Source: Methylohalomonas sp964522485 | Lineage (GTDB): Bacteria; Pseudomonadota; Gammaproteobacteria; Methylohalomonadales; Methylohalomonadaceae | DNA: 22,477 bases | Assembly (NCBI GenBank): GCA_964522485.1 | Contig: CAZFUS010000038.1 | Coordinates: forward strand, 1-22,477 | Reading direction: 5' to 3' | Part shown: piece by piece, positions 7,786 through 13,629 of the stretch | Position numbering within the stretch: position 1 is the first letter of the stretch | How the letters are laid out: each line of letters starts with the position of its first letter | Program-made: the position numbers and the translations under genes | The notes under the pieces: generated by a model | Told to the model about the DNA's origin: nothing | Database searches by the model: none | What the model saw: only the letters and a program-made list of their open reading frames with translations

Positions 7786-8355
7786 TCAGGCCTGCTTCTT
7801 TTTCCTGGCGAAGCCCAGTCCTGCCAGACCCAGACCCAGCAGGGCCAGAGTGGTGGGTTCAGGAACATCCTGCTTCGGCTTGTAGGTTATCTCTAACTTG
7901 GATTTCTTGATGTAGAAATCGCCACCCAGGGAACCGATCAGGACGCTGTAGGAACCGTCAAAAAGGAAGCTCACGTTGACGTTGTAGGAATATGCTCCCG
8001 TGTTGACTTCACCTATATCGAAAGTCCCGTCTTCCCCGATACCAGCACCAAGTTCAAAGGAGAACGGATTTAAAAAGAAGTCCTTCTCATCATCGAACAG
8101 GTAAAGGGTCAGGGCACCGCCCGTGATGTGATCAACGGGGGGATCGAATGTCTAACTGTGCGTCCAGGCGACATAATCACCGAGACCGTCCAGTTTCCAT
8201 ACGCTGCCGTACCCATGATCATCGTAATCGGACGCTTCGTACGTGCCGTTTTCACCGAAATAAGTGGTATCGGTCAGTGTCGTCGGGATGGCGCCGGCAC
8301 TACCCGCAAAGGCCATTAACCCCAGACTGGCCATCATGGCTAAGAATGCTTTCAT
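7786..8355 (-). pseudogene. PEP-CTERM sorting-domain protein interrupted by one in-frame TAG
   Basis: From ATG at 8355 the frame reads a signal peptide (MKAFLAMMASLGLMAFAGSAGA) and about 45 further residues, then TAG at 8152-8154. It continues in the same frame, with no other stop, to TGA at 7786. Full length would be 188 sense codons. The C terminus is a textbook PEP-CTERM signal: VPEPTTLALLGLGLAG, a hydrophobic helix and the basic tail FARKKKQA. Such proteins are exported and processed by an exosortase, often together with exopolysaccharide and floc or biofilm formation. Sequence on both sides of the stop looks equally protein-like (VAWTHS, then TFDPPVDHITGG), so one base change or a read error is the simplest explanation. 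A GAAGAGGA Shine-Dalgarno lies at 8372-8365, nine bases before the start. If the stop is real, the product is a secreted 67-residue fragment with no sorting signal. Confidence 0.8.
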
Positions 8356-8400
8356 TGTAATGTATCCTCTTCAAAATTGGGTATAAGGTTCAACTTGTCT

Positions 8401-8416
8401 AGCAACCCTGATGCTA
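8401..8416 (-). promoter_or_regulatory. Probable sigma-54 (-24/-12) promoter of the PEP-CTERM gene
   Basis: Read on the minus strand from 8416 to 8401, the sequence is TAGCATCAGGGTTGCT, against consensus TGGCAYN5TTGCW. It matches at every defined position except the first G of the -24 GG. The -12 TTGCT is perfect and the spacing is correct. Initiation near 8390 would leave a leader of about 35 bases carrying the GAAGAGGA ribosome-binding site. PEP-CTERM genes in several proteobacteria are known to depend on RpoN and the PrsK/PrsR two-component system, which supports the call. Confidence 0.55.
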
Positions 8417-8493
8417 ATAATATAACCATATGAAATTAAAGAATAAATTTCGGATATCGCCACCGGGGTTGAGACAGAAATGTAAAATATTTT

Positions 8494-8509
8494 GGCATTG
8501 CGGAATGCC
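8494..8509. promoter_or_regulatory. Dyad, possible enhancer-binding-protein site
   Basis: GGCATT and AATGCC form a perfect 6-bp inverted repeat around GCGG. It lies about 105-120 bp upstream of the predicted PEP-CTERM start point, a usual distance for activators of sigma-54 promoters such as PrsR-type regulators. A single 6-bp dyad is weak evidence by itself; the position is what makes it notable. Confidence 0.3.
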
Positions 8510-8826
8510 GGAATCGTGCAATTCATAGAAATTGCTTTGAAAACAACAGGTTGTAAAAATATCGGGCTGTAAAGTCTGCCGACATCTGACAGCCTCTCTC
8601 CTCTTGTTTTAAATGGCCACTTTAGCCACCCGGAGATCCGTCGAAAATTTTACACTGACCGGTGAGCCGGTCTTTCTGTTCGAGGTCTGTCCACGGTTGG
8701 GCCGGCTACCGGAGACATGCATAGATGGATATCCGGCCTGCTAGGATGAGTCTATTTTAAAAGCAATTCAGGAGAATATGGGGTCTTCCTGCCGCGTCTG
8801 CGGTATCCCGCTCAGGTACGAGTCTG

Positions 8827-8832
8827 TATAAT
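8827..8832 (+). promoter_or_regulatory. nuoA promoter: Possible -10 element for the nuo operon
   Basis: A perfect TATAAT lies 48 bp before the nuoA ATG. No good -35 hexamer stands 16-18 bp upstream (about 8803-8810 reads GTATCCCG), so either an activator is needed or the match is fortuitous. It is the best sigma-70 signal in the nuoA leader. Confidence 0.4.
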
Positions 8833-8880
8833 GCTGTATTGCAGCGAAATACCGTTGCGTGTGAAATTGAATCACCGGAT

Positions 8881-9237
8881 ATGCTGACCAATTATCTGCC
8901 CATACTGGTTTTTTTGATTATCGGATTGTTTATGGGCGTCATCATGCTGGTCCTGGGCTTTCTGTTTGGCCCCCGGCGGCCGGATGCCGAGAAAGCGTCC
9001 CCCTATGAATGCGGTTTCGAGGCTTTCGAAGACGCCCGCATGAAATTCGACGTGCGCTATTATCTCGTCGCCATTTTATTCATCATCTTCGATCTCGAAA
9101 TTGCCTTTCTGTTTCCGTGGGGTGTGGTGCTGGACCAGATCGGCTGGACCGGATTCTGGGCCATGATGGTGTTCCTCGGTTTGCTCACGGTGGGTTTTGT
9201 TTATGAATGGAAAAAGGGGGCACTCGAGTGGGAGTAG
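8881..9237 (+). CDS. nuoA: NADH-quinone oxidoreductase subunit A
   Basis: A membrane-arm subunit of complex I next to the quinone-binding region. The 118 residues from ATG 8881 match the usual family length; the open frame extends to a TTG at 8839, but that would add 14 unrelated residues. There are three transmembrane helices (about 5-30, 60-80 and 88-108). The signature SPYECGFEAFEDARMKFDVR sits in the loop after helix 1, followed by FDLEIAFLFPWG with conserved acidic residues in helix 2. No strong Shine-Dalgarno is visible. This is the first gene of the nuo operon; its end overlaps the proposed nuoB start. Confidence 0.95.
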   Translation: MLTNYLPILVFLIIGLFMGVIMLVLGFLFGPRRPDAEKASPYECGFEAFEDARMKFDVRYYLVAILFIIFDLEIAFLFPWGVVLDQIGWTGFWAMMVFLGLLTVGFVYEWKKGALEWE

Positions 9238-9737
9238 CCGCTGAAAGAATGAACACCGGCCAGATCCATGATCAAGTGCATGAACATGGCATCGTCACGA
9301 CGACCCTGGATAATCTGGTCAACTGGGCGCGTACCGGCTCGTTATGGCCGATGACTTTCGGACTGGCCTGCTGCGCCGTGGAAATGATGCACGCCGGTGC
9401 AGCGCGTTACGATCTGGATCGCTTCGGTGTGATCTTTCGCCCCAGCCCGCGCCAGTCGGATGTCATGATTGTCGCCGGTACGCTGGTGAACAAGATGGCG
9501 CCCGCCCTACGCAAGGTGTACGACCAGATGTCGGAACCGCGCTGGGTAATTTCCATGGGATCGTGCGCCAACGGTGGCGGGTATTACCATTATTCCTATT
9601 CGGTAACGCGCGGCTGCGACCGCATCGTGCCGGTGGATATTTATGTGCCCGGTTGCCCGCCGACCGCCGAGGCATTGTTATACGGCATCATGCAGTTGCA
9701 GAACAAGATCCGCCGTACCAATACGATCGCGCGTTAA
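9228..9737 (+). CDS. nuoB: NADH-quinone oxidoreductase subunit B (cluster N2)
   Basis: Peripheral-arm subunit carrying [4Fe-4S] cluster N2, the last electron carrier before quinone. GTG 9228 is chosen: the purine-rich AAAAAGGGGG ends seven bases ahead, and it gives 169 residues with an MGV- N terminus like relatives. ATG 9249 is the alternative. It overlaps nuoA by 10 bp. Cluster ligands are visible at Cys48-Cys49 (GLACCAVEMM), Cys113 (MGSCANGGG) and Cys143 (VPGCPPTAEAL). The adjacent-cysteine pair is diagnostic of this subunit. Confidence 0.95.
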   Translation: MGVAAERMNTGQIHDQVHEHGIVTTTLDNLVNWARTGSLWPMTFGLACCAVEMMHAGAARYDLDRFGVIFRPSPRQSDVMIVAGTLVNKMAPALRKVYDQMSEPRWVISMGSCANGGGYYHYSYSVTRGCDRIVPVDIYVPGCPPTAEALLYGIMQLQNKIRRTNTIAR

Positions 9738-9762
9738 TTCATTTAAACTGTTTGTTTTCAGG

Positions 9763-10464
9763 ATGACGAAGGCCGCTGAGCAATTCGCCAGTCAGTTACG
9801 CGAACGCTTCCAGGACTCCCTGGACAGTGTCACTGTTGCGGTGGGTCAGGTAACGGTGGAACTGCCGACGGCGCGACTGCTGGACGTCTGCCGCGCGCTG
9901 CGCGACGAAGACGCGTTTCAGTTCGAACAGTTGATGGATGTCTGCGGCGTTGACTATCTGCACTACGGTCAGGCCGACTGGGAAACAGAAGACACCACAA
10001 CGACCGGTTTCAGCCGGGGTGTCAGCATCGGCGTTTATAAGGAATCCGCGAATAAACCGCAGCGTTTTGCCGTGGTGTACCATCTGTTGTCACTCAGGTA
10101 TAACCGGCGCCTGCGGCTGCGCGCGTATACGGAGGGCAATCCGCCTTGCATCGACTCGGTGGTCGATATCTGGAATTCCGCCAACTGGTTCGAGCGCGAG
10201 GCGTTTGATCTGTTCGGCATCCTGTTCGAGGGTCACCCGGATCTGCGCCGCATTCTGACGGATTACGGTTTTGTCGGCCATCCGTTCCGCAAGGATTTTC
10301 CGTTGCATGGCAATGTCGAGGTCCGCTACGACCCCGACAAGGGCCGTGTCATTTATCAGCCGGTGACGATCGAAAACCGCGTGCTGGTGCCCAAGGTCAT
10401 ACGTCACGATAACCGTTACATGATTGGCGAACCCGAAGCCGAGGATCCGAAGCTCAGTGCCTGA
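9763..10464 (+). CDS. nuoC: NADH-quinone oxidoreductase subunit C (30-kDa type)
   Basis: Peripheral-arm structural subunit at the interface with NuoD and NuoB. ATG 9763 gives 233 residues; the open frame upstream runs into nuoB and is not coding. The family signature lies at 141-153 (NWFEREAFDLFGI), followed by HPDLRRILTDYGF and GHPFRKDFPL (172-181). It is encoded separately from nuoD, unlike the nuoCD fusion of E. coli and other enterics. A 25-bp gap follows nuoB; nuoD begins inside its last codons. Confidence 0.95.
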   Translation: MTKAAEQFASQLRERFQDSLDSVTVAVGQVTVELPTARLLDVCRALRDEDAFQFEQLMDVCGVDYLHYGQADWETEDTTTTGFSRGVSIGVYKESANKPQRFAVVYHLLSLRYNRRLRLRAYTEGNPPCIDSVVDIWNSANWFEREAFDLFGILFEGHPDLRRILTDYGFVGHPFRKDFPLHGNVEVRYDPDKGRVIYQPVTIENRVLVPKVIRHDNRYMIGEPEAEDPKLSA

Positions 10465-11710
10465 AATCCGTAACATGACCATGAATTTCGGTCCGCAGCA
10501 TCCGGCGGCGCATGGCGTATTGCGGCTGGTGCTGGAGATGGACGGCGAGGTGATCGAGCGCGCCGATCCGCACATAGGTCTGCTGCACCGGGCAACCGAA
10601 AAGCTGGCCGAAAGCAAACCGTATAACCAGAGCATCGGTTACATGGACCGGCTCGATTACGTCTCCGAGATGGCCAACGAGCACGCTTACGTCATGGCGA
10701 TCGAGAAACTGCTCGGCATCACACCGCCGATCCGGGCGCAGTACATCCGGGTCATGTTCGACGAGATCACCCGCATTCTGAACCACCTCATGTGGCTGGG
10801 CGCGCACGGTCTCGATATCGGCGCAATGACCATGTTCCTGTACTGCTTCCGCGAACGTGAAGACCTGATGGACGTATACGAAGCGGTGTCGGGGACGCGT
10901 ATGCACGCAAACTATTACCGGCCGGGCGGCGTATACCGGGATCTGCCGGGGACGATGCCACAGTATCAGCCGTCAAAGTGGCACACGGCAAAAGAAGTCG
11001 AAAAGATGAATGCGAACCGTCAGGGTTCTCTGCTGGATTTCATTGAGGATTTCACCAAGCGTTTTCCTGATCGCGTGGACGATTACGAAACACTGCTGAC
11101 CGATAACCGTATCTGGAAGCAACGTACGGTCGGCATTGCCGCGGTATCACCGGAGCGGGCTCTGCAGCTCGGTTTCACCGGGCCCATGCTGCGTGGTTCG
11201 GGTATCGAATGGGATCTGCGCCGTAAGCAGCCTTACGAAGTCTATGACCAGATCGATTTCGAGATTCCGGTTGGCAGCAACGGCGACTGTTATGATCGCT
11301 ATCTGGTGCGTATCGAAGAGATGCGCCAGTCCAATCACATCATCAAACAGTGTATCGACTGGCTGCGCCGGAATCCGGGTCCGGTCATCATCGATGACCA
11401 CAAGCTGGTACCACCGCGGCGTGAAGAGATGAAGGATGACATGGAGTCGCTCATTCATCATTTCAAACTGTTTACCGAAGGCTACTGTGTCCCGGAGGGT
11501 GAGGTCTACGCCGCGGTCGAGCATCCCAAGGGCGAATTCGGTGTGTACATGATTTCCGACGGTGCCAACAAACCCTACCGCGTCAAGATCCGCGCCGCCG
11601 GTTTCGCGCATCTGGCTGCGATGGACGAGATGGTCCGCGGACATATGCTGGCTGATGTCGTCGCGGTGATTGGCACACAGGACATAGTGTTTGGTGAGGT
11701 GGACAGGTAG
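10457..11710 (+). CDS. nuoD: NADH-quinone oxidoreductase subunit D (49-kDa type)
   Basis: Forms most of the quinone pocket near cluster N2; evolutionarily related to the large subunit of [NiFe] hydrogenases but without the metal cysteines. GTG 10457 gives the family-typical N terminus MPEIRNMTMNFGPQHPAAHG and exactly 417 residues, and overlaps the nuoC stop by 8 bp. His19 and Tyr68 (in YMDRLDYV) correspond, by motif, to the quinone head-group ligands known from Thermus Nqo4. The C terminus ends in the conserved GTQDIVFGEVDR. After it the operon opens into a 92-bp repeat-bearing gap. Confidence 0.96.
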   Translation: MPEIRNMTMNFGPQHPAAHGVLRLVLEMDGEVIERADPHIGLLHRATEKLAESKPYNQSIGYMDRLDYVSEMANEHAYVMAIEKLLGITPPIRAQYIRVMFDEITRILNHLMWLGAHGLDIGAMTMFLYCFREREDLMDVYEAVSGTRMHANYYRPGGVYRDLPGTMPQYQPSKWHTAKEVEKMNANRQGSLLDFIEDFTKRFPDRVDDYETLLTDNRIWKQRTVGIAAVSPERALQLGFTGPMLRGSGIEWDLRRKQPYEVYDQIDFEIPVGSNGDCYDRYLVRIEEMRQSNHIIKQCIDWLRRNPGPVIIDDHKLVPPRREEMKDDMESLIHHFKLFTEGYCVPEGEVYAAVEHPKGEFGVYMISDGANKPYRVKIRAAGFAHLAAMDEMVRGHMLADVVAVIGTQDIVFGEVDR

Positions 11711-11751
11711 TGAAAAGTTAAACGTGAAAGGTGAAGGGTGAAAAGTGAGAA
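11710..11751 (+). repeat. Heptanucleotide tandem repeat, six units, in the nuoD-nuoE gap
   Basis: Starting on the last base of the nuoD stop, six consecutive 7-bp units fit GTGAAAR. Units 1 and 5 are identical (GTGAAAA); units 2, 3, 4 and 6 differ by one or two bases. The array is followed by a reverse-oriented partial copy (TTCACCTTT, 11781-11789), which can pair with AAAGGTGAA at 11727-11735. It is unlike the neighbouring coding sequence and resembles short tandem heptamer elements found scattered in some bacterial genomes. Confidence 0.7.
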
Positions 11752-11762
11752 CGAACCATGAA

Positions 11763-11783
11763 GAAATGTGCATTCGACATTTC
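11763..11783 (+). repeat. Inverted repeat before nuoE
   Basis: GAAATGT and ACATTTC form a perfect 7-bp stem around a 7-base loop (GCATTCG). It is too AT-rich, and lacks a T-run, to be a strong terminator. It ends 19 bases before the nuoE ATG, and nests inside the longer AAAGGTGAA/TTCACCTTT pairing, so the gap may fold as one structure that protects mRNA ends or tunes nuoE translation. Confidence 0.45.
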
Positions 11784-11802
11784 ACCTTTATGAATACGGC
11801 AG

Positions 11803-12300
11803 ATGAACGAAAAGTCTGAAAACATTTTGTCCAAGCACGCGCGGAAGGTGATCGACGCGGAGATCGCGAAGTATCCGGTCGATCGCAAGCAGTCGGCGAT
11901 ACTTGCAGCGCTGCGCGAAGTGCAGCACGAGAATCATGGTTATCTCACGCTCGAGCTAATGGATGCGGTGGCAGCCTATCTCGAAATGCCGAAAATTGCG
12001 GTTTACGAGGTCGCGACCTTTTACTCCATGCTGGAGACGCGGCCGGTCGGTCGCCACAGCGTGTCGGTCTGCACGAACATCTCCTGTATGCTGCGCGGGG
12101 CGGATGATATCGTTGAACACATTGAAAAGAAGTACAAAGTAAAACTGGGGGAATCCAGTGCCGACGGCAGGATTTATCTGAAGAAGGAAGAGGAATGTCT
12201 GGCCGCCTGCTGTGGCGCGCCGATGATGATGGTCAATCACAAGTACTACGAGAACCTGACGCCGGACAAGGTGGACGAGGTTCTGGACGCACTGGACTGA
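11803..12300 (+). CDS. nuoE: NADH-quinone oxidoreductase subunit E (24-kDa type, cluster N1a)
   Basis: Thioredoxin-like [2Fe-2S] subunit of the NADH dehydrogenase module, partner of NuoF. It has 165 residues from ATG 11803. An N-terminal helical bundle (about 1-80, including YEVATFYSM) precedes the ferredoxin-like domain. Ligands are Cys90 and Cys95 (VCTNISC) and Cys132 and Cys136 (CLAACCGAP), with the expected C-x4-C and C-x3-C spacing. The Shine-Dalgarno is poor, and the gene follows the repeat-bearing gap. nuoF starts four bases after its stop. Confidence 0.95.
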   Translation: MNEKSENILSKHARKVIDAEIAKYPVDRKQSAILAALREVQHENHGYLTLELMDAVAAYLEMPKIAVYEVATFYSMLETRPVGRHSVSVCTNISCMLRGADDIVEHIEKKYKVKLGESSADGRIYLKKEEECLAACCGAPMMMVNHKYYENLTPDKVDEVLDALD

Positions 12301-12304
12301 GCTG

Positions 12305-13609
12305 ATGTTACTGAACGAGATCTGTTACGCGACGCTGAAGTTCGAACATGAACCCTGGTCGCTCGAGAATTATCGCAAGGTCGGCGGTTACGAGGCCTGG
12401 CAAAAAATTCTCAAGGATGGAATCCCTCCCGAGCAGGTGATCGAAGAAGTGAAGACCTCGGGGCTGCGCGGCCGCGGCGGTGCCGGCTTCCCGACCGGGC
12501 TTAAGTGGAGCTTCATGCCGAAGCACACCGATGGACCGAAATATATCGTCTGCAATTCTGATGAAAGCGAACCCGGCACCTGCAAGGATCGCGACATTTT
12601 GCGCTTCAATCCGCACGCCATGGTCGAGGGCATGGCGATCGCCTGTTATGCCATGGGCGCGGAAGTCGGATACAATTACATTCGTGGCGAATTCATGGAT
12701 GAACCGTATCTGCGCGTCGATACAGCCCTTAAAGAGGCCTACGCCGAAGGTTATTGCGGTAAGAATATTCTCGGCAGCGGTGTCGATATCGACATTTACA
12801 ATACACTCGGTGCGGGGGCCTATATCTGCGGGGAAGAAACCGCGCTGCTCGAATCGCTGGAGGGCAAAAAAGGTTTCCCGCGCTACAAGCCGCCGTTCCC
12901 GGCCAATTTCGGTCTCTACGGCCGGCCGACCACGATCAACAACACGGAAACCTACGCCTCGGTACCGACTATCATGCGCAGGGGCGGACAATGGTTTCTG
13001 GAACTCGGCAAGCCGAACAACGGCGGTACCAAGTGTTTTTCCGTCAGCGGTCACGTCAATAAGCCCGGTAATTTTGAGATTCCACTGGGCACGCCGTTCA
13101 GGGATCTGCTGGAACTTGCCGGCGGTATGCGCGACGGGCGCGAACTGAAGGCTGTGATTCCAGGCGGCTCGTCGGTGCCGGTCGTGCCTGCCGAGACGAT
13201 GCTCACCACGAACATGGATTACGATGCAATCAAGGAAATCGGCTCCATGCTCGGTTCCGGTGCGGTAATCGTCATGGATGAGCAGACCTGCATGGTACGT
13301 GTCCTGCGCCGTATCTCGCAGTTCTATTACTCCGAATCCTGCGGCCAGTGCACACCATGCCGCGAGGGTACCGGCTGGCTGTACCGCATGCTGGACCGCA
13401 TCGTCAAAGGCCAGGGTCGCATGGAAGATCTGGACAAACTCGACGACGTCGCCAGCAAGATCGAAGGCCATACCATTTGTGCGCTGGGAGATGCTGCCGC
13501 CATGCCGGTGCGCAGCTTCATCAGGCATTTCCGCGATGAATTCGAGTACGCCATCGTGAACAAACACACCAAGTATGGCCCGGAACGCGACACGCGCGCA
13601 GCCGCCTGA
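12305..13609 (+). CDS. nuoF: NADH-quinone oxidoreductase subunit F (51-kDa type, FMN and N3)
   Basis: NADH-binding subunit: takes hydride from NADH onto FMN and passes electrons to cluster N3. It has 434 residues from ATG 12305. Visible motifs: glycine-rich GRGGAGFPTG (56-65) for NADH and FMN, NSDESEPGTCKDRD (84-97) and GAYICGEETALLESLEG (171-187). The SLBB domain is in the middle (about 240-330). The [4Fe-4S] ligands are Cys346, Cys349 and Cys352 (ESCGQCTPCREGTGW) plus Cys392 (HTICALGD). All functional residues look intact. The 20-bp gap to nuoG carries no feature of note. Confidence 0.97.
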   Translation: MLLNEICYATLKFEHEPWSLENYRKVGGYEAWQKILKDGIPPEQVIEEVKTSGLRGRGGAGFPTGLKWSFMPKHTDGPKYIVCNSDESEPGTCKDRDILRFNPHAMVEGMAIACYAMGAEVGYNYIRGEFMDEPYLRVDTALKEAYAEGYCGKNILGSGVDIDIYNTLGAGAYICGEETALLESLEGKKGFPRYKPPFPANFGLYGRPTTINNTETYASVPTIMRRGGQWFLELGKPNNGGTKCFSVSGHVNKPGNFEIPLGTPFRDLLELAGGMRDGRELKAVIPGGSSVPVVPAETMLTTNMDYDAIKEIGSMLGSGAVIVMDEQTCMVRVLRRISQFYYSESCGQCTPCREGTGWLYRMLDRIVKGQGRMEDLDKLDDVASKIEGHTICALGDAAAMPVRSFIRHFRDEFEYAIVNKHTKYGPERDTRAAA

Positions 13610-13629
13610 ACAGGTCCGAGCCCGGGATT

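Larger units (their letters stand above)
8417..8838. other. Intergenic stretch between PEP-CTERM gene and nuoA, no convincing gene
   Basis: About 420 bp, AT-rich at its left end, with no ORF of recognisable family on either strand. Contents seen: the dyad at 8494-8509; a hairpin GACCGG-TGAG-CCGGTC at 8657-8672 followed by TTTCTGTT, a weak terminator shape on the plus strand with no gene ahead of it; two similar T-G-T-A-A-A-rich words at 8481 and 8552; and a 17-codon ORF at 8778-8831 (MGSSCRVCGIPLRYESV) behind AGGAG spaced only 3 bases. The tRNA-Leu and secG that often precede nuoA in gammaproteobacteria were looked for and not seen. Confidence 0.5.

Noticed and set aside
8152..8154. TAG read as pyrrolysine
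   Set aside because: No reason to expect pyrrolysine in a secreted PEP-CTERM protein, and no pyl genes are visible. A nonsense change or read error is simpler.
7786..8355. Two separate small genes, or a frameshift, for the PEP-CTERM locus
   Set aside because: Both halves are in the same frame (8355 and 7974 are equal modulo 3) and only one stop separates them. The methionine at 7974 lies inside continuous protein-like sequence and has no ribosome-binding site of its own.
8657..8680. Functional rho-independent terminator on the plus strand
   Set aside because: The 6-bp stem is followed by only TTTCTGTT, and no plus-strand gene precedes it; kept as an observation only.
8700..8738. GGCCGG...CCGGCC inverted repeat upstream of nuoA
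   Set aside because: Arms are themselves palindromic GC words, 27 bp apart with no extension; expected by chance in GC-rich DNA.
8839..8880. NuoA start at TTG 8839
   Set aside because: It would overlap the likely transcription start and add 14 residues unlike any NuoA; ATG 8881 gives the exact family length.
8417..8880. tRNA-Leu or other tRNA before nuoA
   Set aside because: No T-arm TTCRANNC followed by an acceptor stem and CCA could be assembled on either strand by eye.
11710..11751. CRISPR array
   Set aside because: Units are 7 bp and contiguous with no spacers; this is a short tandem repeat.
12308..13567. 419-residue open frame on the minus strand opposite nuoF
   Set aside because: nuoF is certain on the other strand; the antisense frame has no recognisable motif and is open because of GC-rich codon bias. 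The same holds for the long antisense frames opposite the MMPL, methyltransferase, ketosynthase and nuoD genes.
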